The notes beneath the pieces are model-generated. The model made no database searches and was not told where the DNA came from. It was given only the letters and a program-made list of their open reading frames with translations. Shown piece by piece: positions 1 to 4,341 of a stretch of 5,732 nucleotides of DNA. Origin of the DNA: an uncultured Acetatifactor sp. (GTDB lineage: Bacteria > Bacillota > Clostridia > Lachnospirales > Lachnospiraceae); NCBI GenBank assembly GCA_934426825.1, contig CAKRYI010000044.1, forward strand, positions 1-5,732. The letters run 5' to 3'. The position numbers and the translations under genes were made by a program. Every line of letters starts with the position of its first letter. The stretch's first letter is position 1.

Positions 1-1
1 C

Positions 2-94
2 TATGATATTATCAACGGGAGGAAAATTGAACAACACAAAGAGGATTTTGTGTTGAATTCAAAAACTCACAAATTCCAATTTTTCCATCTCTAA
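2..94 (+). CDS. Possible 3' end of a gene entering from the left edge
   Basis: A reading frame is open from the left edge for 30 codons and ends in TAA. It would end in ...HKEDFVLNSKTHKFQFFHL. The stop falls 8 bases before the stop of the convergent NUDIX gene, a spacing typical of two gene ends. The stretch VLNSKTHKF resembles the start of a C-terminal motif (VLNTxTKKFHxPxC) that I recall from some secreted or competence-type proteins, but the Pro-Cys part is absent here, so the end may be truncated. Product not identified. Thirty open codons can occur by chance, so this is a weak call. Confidence 0.35.
   Translation, partial: YDIINGRKIEQHKEDFVLNSKTHKFQFFHL
27..62 (-). terminator. Hairpin downstream of the NUDIX gene, possible terminator
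   Basis: A perfect 9-bp inverted repeat (CAACACAAA at 32-40, TTTGTGTTG at 47-55) has a 6-base loop. It is extended by four more pairs (27-30 with 59-62) across a small internal loop. Read on the minus strand, the stem is followed by TTCAATTTTCC, only a weak T tract. It lies 40 bases beyond the NUDIX stop, where a terminator is expected, but the AT-rich stem and poor U tract make it a modest candidate. It also falls inside the possible plus-strand reading frame. Confidence 0.3.
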
Positions 95-102
95 TGGCAA
101 AG

Positions 103-592
103 CTACCTGTCCCGTTCCTCAATAATATGAATTGTTTTTTTCTCATGGATAATCTTGTGAATGTTTTCTTTTAAGAATGTTGGTTTCAAATGATGCGTTT
201 CTATTTCATCTAATGGCTGCCAGACTATTTCCCCCCCGGCGTCCGTTTCACGCTTACACGAACTTAGGTCTTCATCAAGAATCTTCAGATAATAATAAAA
301 CTCTATGGTATGGCAATCAAGCCCGTCAATCGTACCTCCAATTCCTTTGAAAAAATTTTCGCAGACAACGGCAAGATGCTCCACCTGTGTATGAATACCG
401 GCTCCTTCATAAACTTCTCTTTCAATACATGCCTCCGATGTTTCACCTAAATGGACTCCGCCGCCAATCATGTAATAATAATCGCCGACAGAACTTTTTC
501 ACAAACAGCATTTTATTATTATGAACGATAATTCCACCGGTACGATACCGAAACCAGTGATTCCCTTTTGCAAATCCGCAGTCGTATTCCAT
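103..592 (-). pseudogene. NUDIX hydrolase, frameshifted and with an altered Nudix box
   Basis: NUDIX enzymes hydrolyse nucleoside diphosphates linked to another group; the substrate here cannot be told. The likely start is the ATG at 592, behind GGGGAGGAATAT. The frame runs through HWFRYRTGGIIVHNNKMLFVK and then is lost at an A5 run on the coding strand (T5 at 495-499). Removing one base there restores VKSSVGDYYYMIGGGVHLGE and gives 162 residues, a normal NUDIX length. The Nudix box is G44-x5-E50-x7-R58-E-V-Y-E62-G63-A-G-I. The second Glu of the usual REVxEExG is Gly, a GAA-to-GGA change. In E. coli MutT the matching residue, Glu57, binds metal. The frameshift could be a homopolymer sequencing error, but together with the lost acidic residue it fits a decaying gene. 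It lies 43 bases after the ASCH gene and is probably cotranscribed with it. Confidence 0.8.
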
Positions 593-635
593 ATATTCCT
601 CCCCAGCCGGTACTTTATCCGGATATAAAAAAATT

Positions 636-1007
636 CTAAACAAGAGAAATCTTTATTCCTACTACCCCATACTGCTCCTGTTTTTCTTTTGAATAATATT
701 CCTCCATGTCCTCAGGAGACGCAGAATCTATATCGTCCTTCGTATATCCGCACTCTGACAAGGGTAATTTTTTGTACAGTTCTGCAAAGGAATCAAAGAC
801 AAACAAGTCTACAACCCTTACGTTTAAAGTTTCGCTTGCGTCTTTTGTATTGACAAATGTTATCGTATCACCGACCGAAATGCTTTTTCTTTTTTCATCA
901 TATAAGCGAAGTTCTATGGTTTTCTCTCCTTCCTTTATCATTTGAAAAGGAGACGGTGCCAGATTCATGATATGTTTTCGTTCCGTTTTTTCGTGATGTG
1001 TCAGCAT
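636..1007 (-). CDS. ASCH-domain protein
   Basis: This 123-residue protein matches small stand-alone ASCH proteins. The diagnostic GxKxxExR signature is G27-E-K-T-I-E-L-R34, preceded by MNLAPSPFQMIK and followed by LYDEKR and the beta-strand segment SVGDTITFVN. ASCH is a PUA-like beta-barrel fold thought to bind RNA. Some members have been shown to be amidohydrolases acting on N4-acetylcytidine (the YqfB type) or ribonucleases. Which activity applies here is unknown. The ATG at 1007 is supported by GGGAG six to seven bases upstream; the conserved part begins near residue 12, so an internal Met14 start is less likely. The protein is soluble, with no signal peptide. It sits between the small membrane protein and the NUDIX gene on the same strand. 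Its first codons overlap a possible 12-residue leader peptide. Confidence 0.85.
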   Translation of the reverse strand: MLTHHEKTERKHIMNLAPSPFQMIKEGEKTIELRLYDEKRKSISVGDTITFVNTKDASETLNVRVVDLFVFDSFAELYKKLPLSECGYTKDDIDSASPEDMEEYYSKEKQEQYGVVGIKISLV

Positions 1008-1039
1008 TGTTTTCTCCCAACAAAAATAATCACTAGCAT
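1001..1039 (-). CDS. Possible 12-residue leader peptide ahead of the ASCH gene
   Basis: AAGGAGATATAATG is a strong ribosome site and start. It opens a frame reading MLVIIFVGRKQC and stopping at TGA. The stop overlaps the ASCH start in the arrangement ATGCTGA, so ribosomes finishing the leader would land on the ASCH start. The same bases contain TATAAT, so this stretch could instead be a -10 box and the peptide an accident. No database family is recognised. Confidence 0.25.
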   Translation of the reverse strand: MLVIIFVGRKQC

Positions 1040-1080
1040 TATATCTCCTTGCTTAGCGGTATATCGGCACATTTATTATA
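1038..1080 (-). promoter_or_regulatory. Candidate -10 boxes for the ASCH-NUDIX pair
   Basis: The minus strand carries two perfect TATAAT hexamers, at 1080-1075 and 1043-1038, in the 123-base gap before the ASCH gene. Neither has a convincing -35 box 16-18 bases upstream. The gap after the small membrane protein holds no clear terminator, so read-through from the regulator genes is also possible. Confidence 0.25.
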
Positions 1081-1130
1081 ACGCCTTTGTATGCTTTCTG
1101 ATAGCCGCGATTGCATAAAATGGAGATTGC

Positions 1131-1346
1131 TTATCCTTTTCGCTTACAATAAAGCGCCAGAATTACACAGACAACTATGCCAATCAAATAAGGAATTGCT
1201 GCTAAAAGTGCAGTTTCCGCAGGAGCGCTATAACCGGCATACCTGATTCCCCACCTCATGTCGCAGTAGTTGTACGCAACAACAGCACACATTACGTCAG
1301 ACAAAAGAACTGCCAAAATCCAAAATACAGCAGATAAAGTCTTCAT
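1131..1346 (-). CDS. Small two-helix membrane protein, unknown function
   Basis: A 71-residue hydrophobic protein, starting at the ATG at 1346 behind GAGGAGG with a 7-base spacer. A further upstream ATG at 1367 overlaps the previous gene's stop (ATGA) but has no ribosome site, so I prefer the shorter form. Two membrane segments are visible: about residues 3-27 (LSAVFWILAVLLSDVMCAVV) and about 44-67 (ETALLAAIPYLIGIVVCVIL). They are joined by a polar loop, YNYCDMRWGIRYAGYSAP, and followed by a basic tail, KRKG. By the positive-inside rule both ends may be cytoplasmic. It begins 17 bases after the XRE regulator gene ends, and the two are almost surely cotranscribed. It could be the partner or target of that membrane-tethered regulator, but this is inference from position only. 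No family recognised. Confidence 0.75.
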   Translation of the reverse strand: MKTLSAVFWILAVLLSDVMCAVVAYNYCDMRWGIRYAGYSAPAETALLAAIPYLIGIVVCVILALYCKRKG

Positions 1347-1363
1347 GAAAAATCCTCCTCGTA

Positions 1364-1834
1364 TCATTTGTCGGATAAACTCTTAAGAAGCAGGACCGCA
1401 CCGGCAACTATAGCTGCAAGGCAGATAATCAGAAAAATTCCGTTTCCGTCTATGGTTATCATGGAAGATGTTCCCATTCTGTCAGATGCTGAGGGTATGA
1501 ATACCGAAACGATACCCCAAACAATTAAACATACCATTCCCACAATGCAGATGACCGCACCGAAAACTCTTTTTTCCTGTCCGCTCCGGCTTTTTGTCTG
1601 AGAGTTCTCCTTACTTGCAACCTCACCCGCTACAGAACTATCCTCTTTCATCAGATAGTCCAGTGAAACATTAAAATATTGGCTGATAGAAACAAGGGTA
1701 TCGCTTTCCGGCATTGCTTTTCCGGATTCCCACTTTGATATTGCCTGTCTGGACACACCTAATTGCTCTGCAAGCTGCTCCTGTGAAAGACAGCTTTTCT
1801 TTCTAAGTTCATATAGTTTTTCTGAAAATGCCAT
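1364..1834 (-). CDS. XRE-family HTH regulator with C-terminal membrane segments (regulator C)
   Basis: A 156-residue transcription factor. The N-terminal HTH_3/Cro-type domain spans about residues 5-60: FSEKLYELRKKSCLSQEQLA, then the recognition helix SRQAISKWESG, then LVSISQYFNVSLDYL. A polar linker (64-88) leads to two hydrophobic segments, about 90-113 and 131-150, so the DNA-binding domain is probably held at the inner face of the membrane. This HTH-plus-membrane design is common in Clostridia, but the signals are mostly unknown. The chosen start, ATG at 1834, has GGAGG four bases upstream; the in-frame ATG at 1858 would add eight residues and lacks a site. It is the last of three paralogous regulators and is followed at once by a small membrane protein. 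The upstream gap carries a promoter with a possible operator. Confidence 0.88.
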   Translation of the reverse strand: MAFSEKLYELRKKSCLSQEQLAEQLGVSRQAISKWESGKAMPESDTLVSISQYFNVSLDYLMKEDSSVAGEVASKENSQTKSRSGQEKRVFGAVICIVGMVCLIVWGIVSVFIPSASDRMGTSSMITIDGNGIFLIICLAAIVAGAVLLLKSLSDK

Positions 1835-1878
1835 GTTTCCTCCTTTCACCCGGAGCATACCAAATCCATGGGTAGAAC

Positions 1879-1921
1879 TCTATACATAACTGTAGGCAAT
1901 TACGCAACCTACCGTAGCAAC
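1879..1921 (-). promoter_or_regulatory. Promoter and possible operator of regulator C
   Basis: On the minus strand, TTGCGT (1907-1902) and TATAGA (1884-1879) are 17 bases apart, giving moderate matches to a sigma-A promoter. Two GTTGC boxes (1921-1917 and 1908-1904) are 13 bases apart, the second covering the -35. A small inverted repeat, GTAGG (1892-1896) and CCTAC (1908-1912), overlaps the same -35. This would suit autorepression by the XRE protein, but no binding is shown. Confidence 0.45.
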
Positions 1922-1930
1922 TGCGGATTA

Positions 1931-2446
1931 TCAGGGTTTTTTATATGTCAACACAATCCCGGTTACAGATGCGATAAAGACAAATGGTGCAAGTCTTACG
2001 AAGAAATATTCAAAACCATGCAGCAGTGTCCCTGCAACTGCCAATTCCGGATTATTGAAATCCCAGTCCAAATAAGCACTATGTATCATTGCAAAAACGA
2101 TAAAACCCATCACTATAATTGCACATAATGTAACAAGCAAATAACGAATTGTCCTCCTCCGTGCGGAACTTCTTTTTGCAAGCAGGAGATTAACAGCTTC
2201 CAGTTTTTCAGAAATACTCTTTAAATCTGACTCACTCAAACCGGGGTCTTGTACGGTTTCACCAAGTAAGATGCTTACAGAGGTGTCCAGTGCATCTGCC
2301 AATGAAATAAGCATACCGGAATCAGGAACAGATAACCCTTTTTCCCATTTGGACACTGTCTGTCTTACTACATTCAGCTTTACTGCCAGTTCTTCCTGTG
2401 AGAGCCCTTTGGCTTTTCGTAAATTTTTAATATTTTCGCTCAGCAT
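1931..2446 (-). CDS. XRE-family HTH regulator with C-terminal membrane segments (regulator B)
   Basis: A 171-residue transcription factor. The N-terminal HTH_3 domain is at about residues 4-60 (ENIKNLRKAKGLSQEELAVK, recognition helix VRQTVSKWEKG, then SLADALDTSVSILL). A charged linker that may form a short coiled coil follows (SESDLKSISEKLEAVNLLLA, residues 71-90), then a basic patch KRSSARRR just before the first membrane segment (about 100-121). A second segment lies at about 148-167. The basic patch next to the membrane predicts a cytoplasmic DNA-binding domain. The start, ATG at 2446, has AAAGGAGG eight bases upstream. An in-frame ATG at 2476 lies inside an inverted repeat and has no ribosome site. 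The gene is preceded by two inverted repeats that overlap its promoter. It is separated from regulator A by two gene remnants. Confidence 0.88.
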   Translation of the reverse strand: MLSENIKNLRKAKGLSQEELAVKLNVVRQTVSKWEKGLSVPDSGMLISLADALDTSVSILLGETVQDPGLSESDLKSISEKLEAVNLLLAKRSSARRRTIRYLLVTLCAIIVMGFIVFAMIHSAYLDWDFNNPELAVAGTLLHGFEYFFVRLAPFVFIASVTGIVLTYKKP

Positions 2447-2463
2447 AACCTGTGCCTCCTTTT

Positions 2464-2492
2464 GTTTTGATACCATTATTGAATATCAAAAC
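2464..2492 (-). promoter_or_regulatory. 9-bp inverted repeat over the -10 of regulator B
   Basis: GTTTTGATA (2464-2472) and TATCAAAAC (2484-2492) are a perfect 9-bp inverted repeat with an 11-base spacer. It covers the predicted -10 box and ends just before the ribosome site at 2454-2461. The symmetry, length and place fit an operator for a dimeric HTH protein, most simply regulator B itself. As RNA it would be a weak AT-rich hairpin next to the ribosome site. Confidence 0.5.
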
Positions 2493-2512
2493 AGACGTTG
2501 CCACAAGCAACG
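2482..2512 (-). promoter_or_regulatory. Promoter of regulator B with a second inverted repeat over -35
   Basis: TTGCTT (2510-2505) and GATATT (2487-2482) are 17 bases apart on the minus strand. The -35 lies inside a perfect inverted repeat, CGTTGC (2496-2501) and GCAACG (2507-2512), with a 5-base spacer. The GTTGC half-site stands at the same place relative to -35 as in the promoter of regulator C. Confidence 0.45.
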
Positions 2513-2526
2513 CAAATTAACATCTG

Positions 2527-2681
2527 TCACTTCTGTCGCAAATTCTCCTCTAACGCAGCAAGGTCAGACGGTTCATAACGGTTATGACTCTGCAAAAGCT
2601 GACCAGTTCTTCCTTCAAATAATAATAACTGCGAAAAGTGCTTCCGTCCAAATTCCGATTCAATTCCGGTCTTTCACTCAT
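2527..2681 (-). pseudogene. Remnant of a SAP-domain-like protein with its middle deleted
   Basis: The start is intact: ATG at 2681 with GGAGAG seven bases upstream, reading MSERPELNRNLDGSTFRSYY and YLKEELVSFCR. This resembles small clostridial proteins beginning with a SAP-like helix (YYLKEELVxFCRxNGLPxSG). After FCR the expected NGLPxSGGK helix is missing. The first frame then runs 13 more unlike residues to a TAG at 2550-2552. In another frame, starting at the same point, the DNA reads HNRYEPSDLAALEENLRQK and stops at 2527, which looks like a natural C-terminus. The simplest reading is an internal deletion that joined the first and last parts out of frame. The SAP assignment is from memory of family patterns. 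Function would be DNA or RNA binding at most; the remnant is unlikely to work. Confidence 0.55.
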
Positions 2682-2808
2682 GTGTATACTCTCCTGTTTT
2701 TTTCGAATCGAACCCGTTTTCTTGAAATGTAGTCCATTCTTTTTCCATATCATATTGTCTAAGTTCATTTGCATAAAAAGCGGCAAACAGAAATTGTTCG
2801 TGAAAACT
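2674..2808 (-). pseudogene. C-terminal remnant of an unidentified protein
   Basis: Directly after the stop of regulator A, the minus strand has 44 protein-like codons with no start of their own. They begin SFHEQFLFAAFYANELRQYD, continue MEKEWTTFQENGFDSKKTGE, and stop at TGA (2674-2676). The stop overlaps the start of the SAP-like remnant (ATGAGTGA), an arrangement typical of two coupled genes in a working operon. The balanced amino-acid mix (Trp, Tyr, Glu, Gln) argues for former coding sequence. The 5' part of the gene has probably been lost where regulator A now ends. The frame stays open upstream into the regulator gene and includes a GTG, but no good ribosome site is seen. No family recognised. 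Confidence 0.45.
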
Positions 2809-3413
2809 TATCTTACAATTATGTGTTTGCACATACCTGTTTTCCCGCATTCGGGACAGGTCAGTCTGCGTTTTGTGAACGTATGATATCCTTTTACATA
2901 ATCTTTTATCTCAGGGACAAACAGATGCCCGCATTTCGGACACTTATAGTATCCGGCTTTCACTTCCAACGTGGCGCCGGTGCTAATACCTGCGGCTGCT
3001 GTAATGGCGGCAAAGATAATTAACGCAATTCTTACTGCCACAGGCATTTCGATATATGACGCAATAACCACCAGCGAGCATACCGCGATGATTGTAATTA
3101 TTTCGCATATCACCGACTGCAGCATTCTTTTTTTGTTTTCTTTGTTTTCCTGCACAAGACTCATAATAGTAACCTCCGCTTTCTCTTTATAGTCGGCATC
3201 GGTCAACTTTTCTCCTGTAAGCAGTTCGTTCACGCTGATTTCAAGAATTTCACATAGTGGGAGCATCAATGAAACGTCTGGCAGTCCGGCTCCGCGTTCC
3301 CATTTGCTGACCGTCTTATCGCTGATACCGAGACGGTTGGCAAGTGACACTTGTGTAAACCCTTTTTCCTTTCGCAAAGAAGCAATAAACTTTCCTGTTT
3401 TTATTTGATCCAT
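2808..3413 (-). CDS. XRE-family HTH regulator with two membrane segments and a zinc ribbon (regulator A)
   Basis: A 201-residue protein, the first-transcribed and longest of the three regulators here. The HTH_3 domain is at residues 6-62 (GKFIASLRKEKGFTQVSLAN, recognition helix SDKTVSKWERG, then LPLCEILEISVNELLTG). A charged linker (70-97) precedes membrane segments at about 99-120 and 124-146. The C-terminus is a zinc ribbon: C158-P-K-C161-G and C186-P-E-C189-G, with a further Cys195. This HTH, membrane hairpin and zinc ribbon layout is a known clostridial type in which the ribbon is on the same side as the HTH. The start, ATG at 3413, has GGAGG eight bases upstream. Its stop abuts the next remnant. 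What it senses or controls is not known; adjacent genes are the natural guess. Confidence 0.88.
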   Translation of the reverse strand: MDQIKTGKFIASLRKEKGFTQVSLANRLGISDKTVSKWERGAGLPDVSLMLPLCEILEISVNELLTGEKLTDADYKEKAEVTIMSLVQENKENKKRMLQSVICEIITIIAVCSLVVIASYIEMPVAVRIALIIFAAITAAAGISTGATLEVKAGYYKCPKCGHLFVPEIKDYVKGYHTFTKRRLTCPECGKTGMCKHIIVR

Positions 3414-3431
3414 GACTCATGCCTCCTTTCA

Positions 3432-3446
3432 CGAAGAATTCTATCG
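3432..3446. promoter_or_regulatory. Small palindrome upstream of regulator A
   Basis: CGAAGAATTCTATCG is an imperfect palindrome centred on GAATTC, four bases from the ribosome site region of regulator A. It could be an operator half of the HTH protein, but short AT-rich palindromes are common. Confidence 0.2.
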
Positions 3447-3482
3447 TTTTGCTTTTTGTTTTCACACTCACGCTCGGTAGAG

Positions 3483-3509
3483 TTGACAGAAAAGCTATCT
3501 ACGTATAAT
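3483..3509 (+). promoter_or_regulatory. Consensus-like promoter on the plus strand, facing away from regulator A
   Basis: TTGACA (3483-3488) and TATAAT (3504-3509) both match the sigma-A consensus perfectly, but the spacer is 15 bases rather than 17. It points right, antisense to the 3554-3840 gene, with no plus-strand gene of normal size beyond it. The TATAAT overlaps TATTAT on the minus strand (3510-3505), the best -10 candidate for regulator A, within the near-palindrome CTATCTACGTATAATAG (3495-3511). Confidence 0.35.
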
Positions 3510-3524
3510 AGAGTTTGATAAAAG

Positions 3525-3543
3525 GCAAATGAAATACATCTGC
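3525..3543 (-). terminator. Weak hairpin after the 3554-3840 gene
   Basis: GCAGATG (3543-3537) and CATTTGC (3531-3525) on the minus strand form a 7-bp stem with one G-U pair and a 5-base loop, followed by CTTTTATC. It lies 10 bases past the stop of the 3554-3840 gene. The stem is short and AT-rich, so termination would be inefficient. Confidence 0.2.
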
Positions 3544-3553
3544 TGTCATGATT

Positions 3554-3840
3554 TTACCTAATTATATTTGCATAAAACGCATTATCCGATAACATTTGCT
3601 TAATCGATACAAACTTACAATTACATAATTTTTCGCACAAATGGAGCACTTCATCATTATTAAAATCTTTTACCTCATACCTCTTAAAACCATCCGGTAA
3701 ATGAAATAAAAAAATAACTTTGTCCTCATTTAAATATTCATTCCAATATTCTACTTCCAAATGTGTCTTAATAAACTCTTCCCAACACCGGGCATTATCC
3801 TCCGAAAAGGAAACCTGATAATTGTCTCCTGCTTTTTCAA
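3554..3840 (-). pseudogene. Unrecognised ~95-residue protein with a lost or frameshifted start
   Basis: The frame is clearly coding. It includes EKAGDNYQVSFSEDNARCWE, EYWNEYLNEDKVIFLFHLPD, FKRYEVKDFNNDEVLHLCEK and QMLSDNAFYANII. It is soluble, with three Cys near the middle (LCEKLCNCKF). No ATG or GTG lies in frame upstream. A TTG at 3760 is possible but has no ribosome site and would discard about 26 plausible residues. A better TTG at 3840, seven bases after GAAGGGG, is out of frame by one. Adding one base to the A5 run that follows (T5 at 3833-3837) would give TTG AAA AAA GCA and join it. Initiation at the in-frame ATT (3841) is a rare alternative. So it is either a homopolymer error, a real frameshift, or a gene start lost in a deletion. 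It overlaps the end of the DinB-like fragment. Function unknown. Confidence 0.5.
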
Positions 3841-4128
3841 TTATAAACCCCTTCGTTCTTTTTTTCTTCTAATTAAGGAATTAACCACAATATCTTCAAT
3901 GCGAATAATATGCCAAATAGAATATGCTATTGTTTTGCTATGGTAACCTTCAGAATTAATAAACGGAATTGCGCTATAATCGTCCAACGATACTATCTGC
4001 CTCCACGATAACATTTCCTGCATCAACATTTCCCGCAATTCAATAAACTCATTTATCCCTTCATGAAATGACAATTTTTTTAATTTACTCTGAGCCATTT
4101 TATTTTTATCAAACCATTCACGATTCAT
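3841..4128 (-). pseudogene. N-terminal half of a DinB-like protein
   Basis: A 95-residue frame that resembles the first half of DinB/YfiT-like four-helix-bundle proteins, which bind a metal through three His and often act in thiol or stress metabolism. The visible match is the two-helix part ending HSKTIAYSIWHIIRIEDIVV (His73, Asp79). Family members run to about 150-170 residues with two more helices and a final His; here the protein ends in an unlike basic tail, RRKKERRGL. The fold would be incomplete, so a truncated pseudogene is likely. The break falls where the next frame begins, as if a deletion joined two genes. The start, ATG at 4128, has GAGGTGA nine bases upstream, a strong ribosome site. 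The family call rests on motif memory and is moderate. Confidence 0.55.
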
Positions 4129-4132
4129 CTAT

Positions 4133-4334
4133 CTACGTCACCTCAATTCCGTATAATTTCTCCTTAGTTCTTAAAATTTCAATTGTTCTATGCATCCTCA
4201 TACCCACCTTCGGTCAATTCTAAAACCGATAAATCGCCATCCGTCCGAGCCTATAAATTTTTTGTATAATAATACCTTGAACCGGTATAGGGATAATCTG
4301 TCAGCGCAAACACCTGCTTATATACATGCTTCAC
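4133..4334 (-). pseudogene. Remnant of a ~66-residue protein, one nonsense codon and frameshift(s)
   Basis: After fic the minus strand reads QVFALTDYPYTGSRYYYTKN, then a TAG (4253-4251), then ARTDGDLSVLELTEGGYEDA in the same frame. Removing one base near 4192 continues it as RTIEILRTKEKLYGIEVT and a stop at 4133. The joined text looks like one natural small protein. Two starts are possible. One is the GTG at 4334. The other is the ATG at 4327, with AGGTG upstream, which would need one extra A to read MYIKQVFALTD. The last segment alone also forms a 22-codon frame (ATG at 4201, behind AAGGTGG). Its end supplies the ribosome site of the DinB-like gene. No family recognised. Confidence 0.45.
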
Positions 4335-4341
4335 CTCAAGG

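Noticed and set aside
103..592. Programmed ribosomal frameshift in the NUDIX gene
   Set aside because: An A5 run alone, with no clear slippery heptamer and no evident downstream structure, together with the altered Nudix box, fits decay or read error better.
706..945. 79-codon plus-strand frame
   Set aside because: It is antisense to the well-supported ASCH gene, Ser-rich, and has no family resemblance.
1868..2128. 86-codon Cys-rich plus-strand frame
   Set aside because: It lies opposite regulator B and its promoter gap; the Cys content mirrors the antisense codons. No ribosome site.
2271..2732. 153-codon plus-strand frame
   Set aside because: It runs antisense through the HTH of regulator B and the remnants and has a Ser/Phe-rich shadow composition.
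2769..3023. Plus-strand frames opposite regulator A
   Set aside because: Regulator A has clear HTH, membrane and zinc-ribbon parts, so these are shadows.
3554..3760. 68-residue protein starting at TTG 3760
   Set aside because: There is no ribosome site at this TTG, and protein-like sequence continues about 26 residues upstream in the same frame.
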